Assembly: GCA_943330855.2 (NCBI GenBank)
Contig: CALQJI020000003.1
Span: forward strand, 80,069-144,068
Direction of reading: 5' to 3'
From: Klebsiella pneumoniae
Lineage (GTDB): Bacteria; Verrucomicrobiota; Verrucomicrobiia; Limisphaerales; SXTU01
Length of the DNA stretch: 64,000 bases
Of the stretch, positions 18,621 to 26,423 are shown in pieces. A program made the position numbers and the translations under genes. Every line of letters begins with the position of its first letter. Positions within the stretch are counted from its first letter, which is position 1. The notes below the pieces were generated by a model. The model was given only the letters and a program-made list of their open reading frames with translations. It was not told the origin of the DNA and made no database searches.

Positions 18621-21600
18621 TCAATCCACGAAGAGAAACTCGTTCGCCGAGAGCAGCACTTGCACGAGCTGCGCCCACGGCGGGAGCGGCGGGAACGCAG
18701 GCACGTCCACGCCCCGGAAGTCCAGCTTCGCATCCCATTGCTTCACGGGCACGGGCACGGTTGCAGCGGCGGTGTTCAGCTCGGTGATGACCGGCGACCA
18801 CTTGAACTCGTCGCTGTTCAGGTTCGCGCGGAAATCCACGACGAAATCAAGCGTCTCGCCCGCCTTCATGGCGGTGCTGCCCACGCGCAGGTCCTCCGCC
18901 GCGTTGTGCGCCGTTACGGCGCGGAGCTGGCCGGTGCCGCTGTGAGTGATGAACGCGCGGACGCCGTCACCCGCGCTGGTCTCGTGCGCGATACGGCCCG
19001 CGATGCTCACCACGCAATCGCGCGGCGCGACCCACCGGCGCACGACGGCGTGCTGGAGGTCGTTGCCCGCGTGTCCGCCCTCGGCGGTGAGCTGGGCCCA
19101 GCCGAGCTTCGCGTCCGGCCACTGCGGGCCGCCCTGCCACGAGCGTCCGGTGAAGTGGGGCAGCGCCGTGAAGTTCTTCAGCTTGCGCGCGACTTCATCA
19201 AACTCGCCGTAGCCGTAGCGCCACTGATTTTCCGGCGGGGGCTTCGGCGCTTGCGGGTGATTCGCTTCGGCTTCCGCGATGAAGCGCACGGACGCGGCGG
19301 CCTGCTCGGGCGTCGGCTCGCGCTGGTAAAGCGCGCGGTAGAGGAAACGCACCTTCTCCGTCGGCGAGCTGAGTTGGGTGAATTCCTTCTTCGCCACCAA
19401 CGCTTTCGTGCGGTCGGCGACGAACGGGTGGTTGAGGAAGAAGAGCGCCTGTTGCGAGACGGTCGTCTCGTGGCGTTGCGGGATGTGCAGGTCGGGATTC
19501 GCGAAGTCGAAGACACGGAAGACGCCCGGCAGATACTGGCGGTCCACGAGGCCGTAAAGGCTGCGGCGCTTGCTCGCGAACATCTCCACCGGCTTGCCGC
19601 CGAGCTTCACGTCGAGCTCGCCGCTCGCCGCGAGGAGCGAATCGCGGAGCGACTCGAAGTCGAGACGCTGGCGGTTGGCGCGGGAGAGCAGGCGGTTCTC
19701 GGGGTCTCGGCTGTGAGAGAGTGTGAGGGTCCGAGAGTGAGAGAGAGAACCCGCGCTCGGCTTCCCACTCTCAAACCCTCGCGCACTCATACCCTCATAC
19801 TCCGAAGCCTGCTGATACGCCGCGCTCGTGAGAATCAGCCGGTGGATCGCCTTCACACTCCAGCCCTCGGCCACAAAGCGGCGCGCGAGCCAGTCGAGCA
19901 ATTCGGGATGGCTCGGCGCCTCGGCGCGCAGGCCGAAATCGCTCGCGGTCTTGACGAGACCGGCTCCGAATTGGTGGAGCCAGATGCGGTTCACCATCAC
20001 GCGCGCGGTCAGCGGGTTCTCCGGGCTGGCGATGGCGCGGGCGAGTTCCAGCCGCCCGCTGCCGTGCGTGAAGGGCTGGCGCTGCGGGCCGGAGAGCACT
20101 TGCAGGAACTGGCGCGGGACTTCGTCGCCCTTGCTCTTCGGGTCGCCGCGCAGGAAGACGCGCGGATTTTGCCTCGGCTCGCGGTCGGTGACGATGAGCG
20201 CGTGCGCTGGCGATACGGGCGTGCGGATGAGGTGGCGGTCCACTTCGCCCTGCAGCTTCCACAGCTCCTCGGTGGCTTTCGATGGGAAGAACAACTCGGT
20301 GTTCACAATGCCGTCGTCGGGCACAGTCGCGGGCGAGTCGGGGCCGTAAAGCACTTGGCGGAGCAGCTCGAAGTGCGGGTCGGACAGCGCGGTCGGAGCG
20401 GGAGAATGGTTCGTCTTCGCAAGCGCAAGCGCGGCCTGCCACTGCTGGTCCACCGAGGTGAGCAACTTGCCGTAGCGCTCGGCGACTTCGCGCATGGATG
20501 CCGGCGGGGGGAGAAGAAGGGTTTCGAGTTTTGAGTTTTGAGTTTTGAGTCGGGCGGCGGTGGGCGGGAAGTTTTTCTCCGGGAGTTGCGCATAGGAATG
20601 CCAGAGGGACCACACAGGGTTGTCGCGTTGCTTCGCCTGATAGAGATACGCTTGCCAGCGGCGGACGGACTCAGGGATGAGGTCGGTCTCCGTGAGGATT
20701 TGGTCGAAGCCTTCCTCGGGATATTTGTGCAGTTCGAGCTGCGCGATGAGGTAGTCGCTCACTCGGGCGCGCAGCCGGGCGGCGGCCTCGGCACGGCGCG
20801 TGGCCATCGTGGAGTTCAGCTTGTCGAGGCGCGTGCGGTATTCCTTCTCGAAGGCGACGAGCGCGTCCGTGCGCTCAGTGGGAAACTCAATTTGCACCAA
20901 CTCGTCCGCACCCGCCTGGAAGACGCCGTAGAGCGAGTAGTAATCCGCGGTCGGGATGGGGTCGTATTTATGGTCGTGGCAGCGGGCGCACTGAACGGTC
21001 AGGCCCATCGTGCCGCGCGTCACCACGTCAATGCGGTCGTCGATAATCTCGTGCGTCAGGCCGATGAAGCGGCGGCCGACGGTGAGGAAACCCAGCGCGG
21101 CGAGGTCGCTGCGCGACGGTTGAGAGCTGAGAGTTGAGAGTTGAGAGCCGGGCGTCTTGGTCGTGGGAGCGTCGGCATGCTCGGCGACTTTGGACCTTGG
21201 ACTTTGGACCTTGGACCCTTCGACCAGTTGGTCTCCCGCTAGCTGAAACATGAGAAACCGGTCGTAAGGCAAATCGCTGTTAAAGGCGCGCACGACCCAG
21301 TCGCGGTAGGCGTGAGCGTGAGTGTAGAAACGTTCCTCGCGGGCGTAGACGTAGCCCTTCGTGTCCGCGTAGCGCGCGACATCCAGCCAGTGACGCGCCC
21401 AGCGCTCGCCGTAGTGCGGTGAGGCGAGGAGACGTTCAACGAGGGCGGCGACGGCCCGATGCTCACTTTCCCGCTTCTCCACTTTCTCACCTGCCTGGCC
21501 GCGAGCAGTTGCGAAAGTGGGAGAGTGAGAAAGTGAGAACTCGCGCACGAAGATCTCGACTTCCTCCGGCGTCGGCGGCAGGCCGGTGAGGTCGTAAGTC

Positions 21601-22064
21601 ATGCGGCGGATGAGCGTGCGCGGGTCGGCGGGCGGGCTGGGCCTCAGCCCCTTTGCTTCGAGCTTCGCGAGGACGAAGAGGTCCACGGGCGACTGCGGCC
21701 AATGCTTGTCCTTCACCTTCGGCAACGGCTGCTCTCGCGGAGGCACGAAGGCCCAATGCGGCTTCCCTGAAGGCTGACTGCTGGCTCCTGAAAGCTCCGA
21801 AGCTCCAAGGAAACACCCCACGCCAAGCACCACGGCGAGCAGCGCGCGCGCACGTCTCCAGGTAGGGTGAGAATCCGTCGAACCCCATTTGCCGACGTCG
21901 GCGGCACGAGCGAAGCGAGCATCTCGGGGGTGCACCGCTCCTGCCGAGAAGCTCGCCTCGCTGCGCTCGAATGGGAGCTCGACCGAGTCTCGCCCTACCG
22001 ACGCGGTGTGTGCGCTCTGGTTGCGCGGATTCGAGGTTCGCAAGAGAAGGTTCACTTCGGGCAT
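18621..22064 (-). CDS. DUF1549/DUF1553 (planctomycete PSD1-type) protein with repeat insertions
   Basis: Large exported protein, up to 1,147 residues, of the family common in Planctomycetes and Verrucomicrobia. DUF1549: SPVDLFVLAKLEAKGLRPS..., PHYGERWARHWLDVARYADT, and the CARCHDHKYDPIP motif. DUF1553: NPLTARVMVNRIWLHQFGAG and SFNPTL-like C-terminal blocks. It lacks the N-terminal cytochrome domain of its relative at 28841. A hydrophobic segment (ARALLAVVLGVGCFLGASEL) is the likely signal peptide, but the only in-frame ATG found, at 22064, precedes it by about 75 residues, and palindrome F lies between. The true start is uncertain. Five further repeat blocks interrupt the frame without breaking it. 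No DUF1501 partner is adjacent. The function is unknown; an outer-envelope role in polysaccharide use is often suggested. Confidence 0.8.
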   Translation of the reverse strand: MPEVNLLLRTSNPRNQSAHTASVGRDSVELPFERSEASFSAGAVHPRDARFARAADVGKWGSTDSHPTWRRARALLAVVLGVGCFLGASELSGASSQPSGKPHWAFVPPREQPLPKVKDKHWPQSPVDLFVLAKLEAKGLRPSPPADPRTLIRRMTYDLTGLPPTPEEVEIFVREFSLSHSPTFATARGQAGEKVEKRESEHRAVAALVERLLASPHYGERWARHWLDVARYADTKGYVYAREERFYTHAHAYRDWVVRAFNSDLPYDRFLMFQLAGDQLVEGSKVQSPRSKVAEHADAPTTKTPGSQLSTLSSQPSRSDLAALGFLTVGRRFIGLTHEIIDDRIDVVTRGTMGLTVQCARCHDHKYDPIPTADYYSLYGVFQAGADELVQIEFPTERTDALVAFEKEYRTRLDKLNSTMATRRAEAAARLRARVSDYLIAQLELHKYPEEGFDQILTETDLIPESVRRWQAYLYQAKQRDNPVWSLWHSYAQLPEKNFPPTAARLKTQNSKLETLLLPPPASMREVAERYGKLLTSVDQQWQAALALAKTNHSPAPTALSDPHFELLRQVLYGPDSPATVPDDGIVNTELFFPSKATEELWKLQGEVDRHLIRTPVSPAHALIVTDREPRQNPRVFLRGDPKSKGDEVPRQFLQVLSGPQRQPFTHGSGRLELARAIASPENPLTARVMVNRIWLHQFGAGLVKTASDFGLRAEAPSHPELLDWLARRFVAEGWSVKAIHRLILTSAAYQQASEYEGMSARGFESGKPSAGSLSHSRTLTLSHSRDPENRLLSRANRQRLDFESLRDSLLAASGELDVKLGGKPVEMFASKRRSLYGLVDRQYLPGVFRVFDFANPDLHIPQRHETTVSQQALFFLNHPFVADRTKALVAKKEFTQLSSPTEKVRFLYRALYQREPTPEQAAASVRFIAEAEANHPQAPKPPPENQWRYGYGEFDEVARKLKNFTALPHFTGRSWQGGPQWPDAKLGWAQLTAEGGHAGNDLQHAVVRRWVAPRDCVVSIAGRIAHETSAGDGVRAFITHSGTGQLRAVTAHNAAEDLRVGSTAMKAGETLDFVVDFRANLNSDEFKWSPVITELNTAAATVPVPVKQWDAKLDFRGVDVPAFPPLPPWAQLVQVLLSANEFLFVD
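19725..19780. repeat. Palindromic repeat inside the DUF1549/1553 gene
   Basis: GAGGGTCCGAGAGTG (19725-19739) and CACTCTCAAACCCTC (19766-19780) are reverse complements with two mismatches, within a wider GAGAGTG/ACTCTCA-type repetitive tract (about 19700-19800). It encodes a Ser-rich linker (SAGSLSHSRTLTLSHSRD). Confidence 0.7.
20521..20548. repeat. Heptamer tandem repeat inside the DUF1549/1553 gene (unit GTTTTGA)
   Basis: Units GTTTCGA, GTTTTGA, GTTTTGA, GTTTTGA. On the coding strand they give RLKTQNSKLETLL, a hydrophilic linker with a 7-residue period, as expected from 3 x 7 bp. Confidence 0.85.
21119..21146. repeat. Heptamer tandem repeat inside the DUF1549/1553 gene (unit GTTGAGA)
   Basis: Units GTTGAGA, GCTGAGA, GTTGAGA, GTTGAGA, the same unit as the intergenic hairpins at 10353 and 15651. 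It encodes the linker GSQLSTLSSQPS. Confidence 0.85.
21189..21216. repeat. Heptamer tandem repeat inside the DUF1549/1553 gene (unit TTTGGAC)
   Basis: Units TTTGGAC, CTTGGAC, TTTGGAC, CTTGGAC, complementary to the GTCCAAA units at 9188 and 12869. It encodes EGSKVQSPRSKVAE, nearly the LarC linker peptide. Confidence 0.85.
21462..21539. repeat. Palindromic repeat inside the DUF1549/1553 gene
   Basis: CTCACTTTCCCGCTTCTCCA... (21462-21490) and ...GAGAGTGAGAAAGTGAGAA (21511-21539) are imperfect reverse complements. It encodes EFSLSHSPTFATARGQAGEK in the DUF1549 region. Confidence 0.7.
21861..21999. repeat. Palindromic element family F, copy 2
   Basis: GGTAGGGTGAGAATCCGTCG... (21861-21886) and ...CCGAGTCTCGCCCTACC (21975-21999) form the arms, as in copy 1 at 13408-13579. 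A second inverted pair (CGAGCGAAGCGAGC and the complementary stretch near 21950-21970) lies in the loop. The element is open in the DUF1549/1553 frame and lies before its hydrophobic signal segment. Confidence 0.8.
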
Positions 22065-22172
22065 ACGGTGTCAGACGCAGACTAGTCACCCAGATTCGCC
22101 TTGGGAAGCGCGGCTGCAGGCAATCCCGACTTGAGTTCATCCCGCCATTCCCCGACGCTCCAAACCAAATTC

Positions 22173-22940
22173 ATGAGCCAGCGCGCCCTTGTCATCGTGC
22201 CGACCTACAACGAGCGGGAAAACCTCCCGCCGTTGGCCGAGCGCATTCTCAAGCTGCCGGTGCCCGTGGACCTGCTAGTGGTGGACGACAACTCCCCCGA
22301 CGGCACAGGCAAGCTCGCCGACGAACTCGCTGCAAAGCACCCGAGCATCTACGTCCTGCACCGTGCGGAGAAGAACGGCTTGGGCCGCGCCTACCTCGCC
22401 GGTTTCAAGTGGGCGCTGGCCCGCGACTACGAGTTCATCATGGAGATGGACGGCGACTTCTCGCACAACCCGGATGACATCCCGAAGTTCCTCACCGCCG
22501 CGCAGACCGCCGACCTCGTCATCGGCTCGCGCTACTGCAACGGCATCCGCGTCATCAACTGGCCGCTCAACCGCCTCGTGCTCTCCCTCGGCGCGGCGAA
22601 GTATGTGCGCATCATCACCGGCCTGCCCCTCAGCGACCCGACGGGCGGCTTCAAGTGCTTCCGCCGCGCCACGCTGCAAGCGCTCGACCTCGATGCCGTG
22701 CAGTCCAACGGCTACAGCTTCCAGATTGAGATGTCGCATCGGATTTGGCGGCAGGGAATGAACATTGCCGAGGTGCCAATCATCTTTACCGACCGCTTCC
22801 AAGGAAACTCGAAGATGTCCAAAGGCATCGTGAAGGAAGCGCTGTGGATGGTGTGGAAACTGTGGTTTCAAAACGGGATGAGAAGGTCGCCGAGGAAGAA
22901 ATCGCAGCCCCAACAGTCTAGATGCAGGTCTTTTTTCTGA
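22173..22940 (+). CDS. GT2 glycosyltransferase (polyprenol-phosphate mannosyltransferase-like)
   Basis: 255-residue cytoplasmic/membrane-associated GT-A enzyme similar to dolichol-phosphate mannose synthase (Dpm1). The ATG at 22173 gives MSQRALVIVPTYNERENLPP. The nucleotide-sugar site is VVDDNSPDGTG, the metal-binding DXD-type motif EMDGDFSHNP, and the acceptor region SRYCNGIRVINWPLNRLVLS followed by DPTGGFKCFRR. It could make the lipid-phosphate sugar used by the GT39 enzyme at 5005, although they are 16 kb apart (inference). The tail (RRSPRKKSQPQQSRCRSFF) is basic and probably poorly conserved. A longer start at 22101 is possible but unlikely. Confidence 0.9.
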   Translation: MSQRALVIVPTYNERENLPPLAERILKLPVPVDLLVVDDNSPDGTGKLADELAAKHPSIYVLHRAEKNGLGRAYLAGFKWALARDYEFIMEMDGDFSHNPDDIPKFLTAAQTADLVIGSRYCNGIRVINWPLNRLVLSLGAAKYVRIITGLPLSDPTGGFKCFRRATLQALDLDAVQSNGYSFQIEMSHRIWRQGMNIAEVPIIFTDRFQGNSKMSKGIVKEALWMVWKLWFQNGMRRSPRKKSQPQQSRCRSFF

Positions 22941-22962
22941 TTGGCTGTCTGGCATTTTTGAC

Positions 22963-23300
22963 TTGGCCTCGCCATGCGAACGGGGTGCCCCTCCATTCTA
23001 TGCGTGCCAGGCCCATCTCAAGCAGATGGACGGGGCGGTTCAGCGATGGGCTTTGGAACGAAACTTGGCAGGGTTCTCCGCTGTTTTCGGGGGCGTATCA
23101 GTTGTTCGGGAACGCGGGGGCGACGTTCCGCAGCGAGGATGCGCAGGTAATCGCGACGAATGCGAAGGCCGCGCTCCGGGAGTTCGTATCGGGCTGCGGG
23201 CTGACGCAGCCGGGGGCGAAGGTGTCGGGGTGCGTGTATGGGGTCGCGAACGCGGGGAATCAGAAGGGGAACGCGCCGATGCCGATCGCGCGGCCAGCTT
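22963..23300 (+). pseudogene. Probable remnant of a pseudopilin-like gene
   Basis: This 498-nt gap between the GT2 gene and rpoZ has no clear intact gene. One frame reads YACQAHLKQMDGAVQRWALE, which closely resembles the conserved CxxNLKQIDGAxxQWALE block that follows the N-terminal helix of verrucomicrobial type II secretion/type IV pseudopilins. The hydrophobic prepilin helix is missing upstream, and downstream the frame looks non-coding. Alternative frames are open (126 codons from 22922) but not recognisable. I read it as a decayed fragment; boundaries are approximate. Confidence 0.35.
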
Positions 23301-23381
23301 GAGCGGGTGGGATGGAAGTGCCCCCCGAGTCTCCCGGCCTAGCGTGGCGGGATCGCGCGGAGAAGTTGGCCAACAATTCTA

Positions 23382-23409
23382 TTGCCTGTGCATCGCGTGA
23401 CGGTATGCT
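23382..23409 (+). promoter_or_regulatory. Sigma70-type promoter of rpoZ
   Basis: -35 TTGCCT (23382-23387), 16-nt spacer, -10 TATGCT (23404-23409). The ATG of rpoZ is about 30 nt downstream, so this one has a short leader. Confidence 0.6.
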
Positions 23410-23438
23410 GCGCGGCTCAATTCGGGTGTCACGAAACC

Positions 23439-23681
23439 ATGAATCCAGAACTCGTCCGCAAGGCTCTTGACCGAGTCATCAACCCCAACATACTGACCAA
23501 CCTGCTGTCGCGCCGGGTGCGTCAGCTTAACTCCGGCAACCGTCCGCTCCTCATCGTCCCGCCGACCATGGGTGCGGCAGACATCGCGCTCTCGGAGATT
23601 ATCGAGGGCAAGATGAATTGGGACGCGCCGGAGACGCCGGAGGCTGCGGAACCGCCGCCCAAGAAGCGCCGCAAGCACTAG
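23439..23681 (+). CDS. rpoZ: RNA polymerase omega subunit
   Basis: 80 residues. MNPELVRKALDRVINPNIL is the omega N-terminus; NLLSRRVRQLNSGNRPLLIV matches the conserved core (RRA/VRQL...G), and DIALSEIIEGKMNW the second helix block. The C-terminal tail is Pro/Lys-rich (PPPKKRRKH). Omega helps assemble beta-prime into the polymerase. A promoter lies just upstream and a strong terminator just downstream (23707-23740). Confidence 0.88.
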   Translation: MNPELVRKALDRVINPNILTNLLSRRVRQLNSGNRPLLIVPPTMGAADIALSEIIEGKMNWDAPETPEAAEPPPKKRRKH

Positions 23682-23706
23682 TCGGCTTTCCGTGAATTTC
23701 GAGCCG

Positions 23707-23740
23707 GCCAGAAGGTTTCTCCTTCTGGCTGGTTTTGTTT
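23707..23740 (+). terminator. Rho-independent terminator after rpoZ
   Basis: Stem GCCAGAAGG / CCTTCTGGC (9-bp perfect, loop TTTCT) followed by TGGTTTTGTTT. It ends directly at the ATG of smpB, so smpB translation starts at the very edge of the terminator. Confidence 0.9.
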
Positions 23741-24196
23741 ATGGCCGAGATTGTCAGCAACCCTAAGGCCCGCCGGGACTATCACGTCATCGAGACGTTC
23801 GAAGCCGGCTTGGTGCTGCGCGGCACGGAGGTGAAGTCCATCCGCGCTGGCTATGTGCAAATCGGCGATGCCTTCGCGCGTGTCGAGCGAGACGAGGTGT
23901 GGCTGCACAACATGCACATCGAGGAATACAGCCACGGCAATCGTGAGAACCACGTGCCGAAGGCTCCTCGCAAGCTGCTGCTGCACAAGCCCGAAATCCG
24001 CAAGCTCCATGAGTTCTCCGCCGTGAAGGGGAACACGCTCGTCGCGCTGTCGTTGTTTTGGAAGAGCGGTCGAGTGAAGGTGACCCTCGCGGTGGGGAAG
24101 GGGAAGGCGTCGTTCGACAAACGCGCGGACATCAAGCGCCGCGATGATGATCGCGAGATGAAGCGCGAGATGATGCAGCGGCAGAAGGGGCGGTGA
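23741..24196 (+). CDS. smpB: SsrA (tmRNA)-binding protein
   Basis: Partner of tmRNA in rescuing stalled ribosomes, 151 residues, the usual length. MAEIVSNPKARRDYHVIETF, GLVLRGTEVKSIRAGYVQIGDAF and LLLHKPEIRKL are SmpB hallmarks, and the basic C-terminal tail (KRADIKRRDDDREMKRE) that enters the decoding centre is present. The ATG at 23741 was chosen over an in-frame TTG two codons earlier that lies in the terminator T-run. How it is expressed past that terminator is unclear (read-through, or a promoter inside rpoZ). No ssrA gene is in the window. Confidence 0.97.
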   Translation: MAEIVSNPKARRDYHVIETFEAGLVLRGTEVKSIRAGYVQIGDAFARVERDEVWLHNMHIEEYSHGNRENHVPKAPRKLLLHKPEIRKLHEFSAVKGNTLVALSLFWKSGRVKVTLAVGKGKASFDKRADIKRRDDDREMKREMMQRQKGR

Positions 24197-24205
24197 GCAA
24201 AGGAA

Positions 24206-24230
24206 AACGGCGTCCGGTGGGGACGCCGTT
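24206..24230. terminator. Bidirectional terminator between smpB and rpmB
   Basis: AACGGCGTCC (24206-24215) and GGACGCCGTT (24221-24230) form a perfect 10-bp stem with a 5-nt loop, flanked by AAAA on the left. It serves the minus strand (rpmB) best and may also serve smpB. Confidence 0.85.
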
Positions 24231-24263
24231 CACTGCTACAGGCGCGAGGCCTGCTGGCTAAAT

Positions 24264-24530
24264 TCAGGCAGCCTTGGCTACGGGCTTCTTCCAAGTGCGC
24301 TTGAGCGGCTTGACCACGAGGCCTTGTTTGATGGCCGCTGCGGTCACGCGGATGTAGCGGACTTCGCCGTTCACGACAGCCTTTACGCGCTGAAGGTTGG
24401 GGAAGAAGCGGCGCTTGGTGATGGCGGTGATGTGCGTGCCGATGCCGCCCTCGCGCTTCGGTTTACCACTGCGCCAAATCTTGCTGCCCTTCATCGGGCG
24501 CTTGCCGGTCAGTTCACAAATGCGTGCCAT
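24264..24530 (-). CDS. rpmB: 50S ribosomal protein L28
   Basis: 88 residues: MARICELTGKRPMKGSKIWR, then KRRFFPNLQRVKAVVNGEVR and RVTAAAIKQGLVVKPLKRTW, all typical of L28. The cysteines of the zinc-binding form are reduced to one. A possible promoter (TTGCAC at 24585-24590, 18-nt spacer, TAACTA at 24561-24566, minus strand) lies upstream. The gene converges with smpB across a terminator. Confidence 0.95.
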   Translation of the reverse strand: MARICELTGKRPMKGSKIWRSGKPKREGGIGTHITAITKRRFFPNLQRVKAVVNGEVRYIRVTAAAIKQGLVVKPLKRTWKKPVAKAA

Positions 24531-24614
24531 AAGAATTAAGTTTCCAGTTAAAGGAGCGCTTAGTTAGCCAGCACAACAGGCATGGTGCAAGCACGATTTC
24601 GCCGGTTGTGACAC

Positions 24615-26267
24615 TCATTTTGAGCGGTTCATCTTGAAGCTGCCCGTGTGGGCCTTGGCTGGCTCTGGGTTCCACTCCGGCAGGCTGGTCTTGGGCGTGG
24701 CGGCGGGGGCCATGAGGGCGAGTTGCTCCACTTGGTGCATCATGGAGGAGAGGTTCACGTTGGCCTTCGAGAGTTCGAACTGCGCCTTCTTCAACTCGGA
24801 TTCCAACCCTTGCAGGCGCGTTTTGAACACCACGAGCATCGCGACGCCAAGGAACAGGATCAGGGCCGAGATAACCATGCTCGTGATGGCAATCCACTTC
24901 GAGGCATCGCCGCTCGCGGATGCGGCTGGAGATGGCTGCTCACGCACGCGCGGTTCCGGCTGCGGTTCGCGGGCGCGAGGAGGTTCGGTGAACAGGCTGC
25001 CGGGATTTGTGTCGGTGCCGCCGGAGGGAAGCTTGAAAAAATCCGGTGCGGTTGTGGCGGGCGCGGGCTCTTTCGTTGCGGGAGGAACGGTGAAGGGGGG
25101 CAAGCTGGCCTCCTTGGTGGTGGTGTCGCCCGCAGTGGCTTTGCCGGGGGACTTCGATGGGAGCGGCTCCATCGGCTTGCCGGCTGGCGGGAGCGTGGGT
25201 GTGATGGGCAGCGGTTCCCGCATCGCGGTGGCGGAGTTCAGTGTGTGTGCAGCCTCGTGTGCGGGAGGAACTGCGGTGAGTCCAGTTGTGGAAGGCGGGA
25301 ACGCCGGGAAACCAAGGTCTCGTGACGGGGCGGGCGGGTTGCTCTGCGTCCGGGGTGACTTTTCCGAGGGCGGGGCAGGCGGGGGGGAGTTGGAGGCGAG
25401 CGCAGCGCGAGTGCCTTGTGCGAGGTGTTGCGTGGCGAGTGGGTGGCCTTGCGCCGCCGCTTTTTCAATCCAAGCGCGGCCTTCGGTGGGGTTGCGTTCC
25501 ACGCCTTCGCCTGCGAGGAGGGCGCGACCAAAATCAAATTGTGCGTCGGAATAATTTTGGAGGGCTGCCTTGCGAACCCACTTGGTCGCAGTTTCTAAAT
25601 CCTGCGTGACGCCTTCGCCCAGTTGATAAAGCCGTCCCAACAAAAACTGCGCGCGGGCGTCTTCCTGATACGCCGCCTTCCGCAGCCATGAGGCCGCCTC
25701 GGTGGAATTCTTTTCGACGCCGTTGCCGGTGACGTGGGCCAGCCCCAGGTGGCACTGGGACCGAGCGTCGCCCTGTTCCGCAGCCTTGCGGAACCATTCG
25801 GAGGCTTTCTTGCTGTCCTTGAGCACGCCTTCGCCCTTCGAGTAGCAGATGGCGAGGTTGTATTGCGCGTCGGCCAAGCCTTGGGCTGCGGCCAAGTCAT
25901 ACCACTTCACGGCCTCGCGGAGATCGGCGGTCACGCCCTCGCCCTGATCGTAGAGGGTGCCGAGGATGTATTGCGCGATCGGGTCGCGTTGATTCGCCGC
26001 CGCGCGCACCCAGCGGGCGCCTTCGGCTGCATCCTTCTGCACGCCTTCGCCGCTGAGGTAGGCGTTGCCCAGCACGCGTTGGGCGAACACGTCGCCCTTC
26101 TCCGCCGCCGCGCGCATATCGGCGAGGGAATGGATGGAGGGGTTGGCACCCGTCAGCGTTCCCGTTGCCGACGGGGCGTTGAGTGGCAGAAGCGATATGG
26201 CCGCGAGCGCTAATCCGAGGCGGAGCAGTTGGAATCCCATTGGAAAATGCATGAAAAACTTGCGCAT
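24615..26267 (-). CDS. Sel1-repeat membrane protein
   Basis: 550 residues from the ATG at 26267 (MRKFFMHFPMGFQLLRLGLA, signal-like). At least seven Sel1-type TPR repeats of 36 residues follow (for example AQYILGTLYDQGEGVTADLREAVKWYDLAAAQG), then a long Pro/Ser-rich linker, a single transmembrane helix near the C-terminus (IAITSMVISALILFLGVAML) and a coiled-coil-like tail (LQGLESELKKAQFELSKANV). Sel1 repeats bind proteins, so this may be an envelope scaffold. It diverges from the hydrolase gene. Upstream ATGs at 26321 and 26252 are alternatives. Its partner is unknown. Confidence 0.8.
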   Translation of the reverse strand: MRKFFMHFPMGFQLLRLGLALAAISLLPLNAPSATGTLTGANPSIHSLADMRAAAEKGDVFAQRVLGNAYLSGEGVQKDAAEGARWVRAAANQRDPIAQYILGTLYDQGEGVTADLREAVKWYDLAAAQGLADAQYNLAICYSKGEGVLKDSKKASEWFRKAAEQGDARSQCHLGLAHVTGNGVEKNSTEAASWLRKAAYQEDARAQFLLGRLYQLGEGVTQDLETATKWVRKAALQNYSDAQFDFGRALLAGEGVERNPTEGRAWIEKAAAQGHPLATQHLAQGTRAALASNSPPPAPPSEKSPRTQSNPPAPSRDLGFPAFPPSTTGLTAVPPAHEAAHTLNSATAMREPLPITPTLPPAGKPMEPLPSKSPGKATAGDTTTKEASLPPFTVPPATKEPAPATTAPDFFKLPSGGTDTNPGSLFTEPPRAREPQPEPRVREQPSPAASASGDASKWIAITSMVISALILFLGVAMLVVFKTRLQGLESELKKAQFELSKANVNLSSMMHQVEQLALMAPAATPKTSLPEWNPEPAKAHTGSFKMNRSK

Positions 26268-26389
26268 AAATACAGCCAGCACTGCGCTGAAGTTGCCGAT
26301 GAAGCACTTCCTGCGGGCCAAGCCCCCCCATCGTGTTTGTCGCTTTCCGCAGTGTCAAGGTCGGGCTGCCGCGGGCTGCCGCGTCTCCC

Positions 26390-26417
26390 TTGTCAGCCAC
26401 GTTTCGCCCGCTACGCT
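26390..26417 (+). promoter_or_regulatory. Sigma70-type promoter of the tandem hydrolase gene
   Basis: -35 TTGTCA (26390-26395), 16-nt spacer, -10 TACGCT (26412-26417), then only 6 nt to the ATG at 26424. Transcription would begin at or beside the A of the start codon. Confidence 0.65.
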
Positions 26418-26423
26418 GCGGCC

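Noticed and set aside
10353..21216. Heptamer loci as CRISPR or phage attachment sites
   Set aside because: Units are 7 bp without spacers, and no cas, integrase or tRNA gene is near.
23735..23740. TTG at 23735 as smpB start
   Set aside because: It lies in the T-run of the rpoZ terminator; the ATG at 23741 gives the standard SmpB N-terminus.
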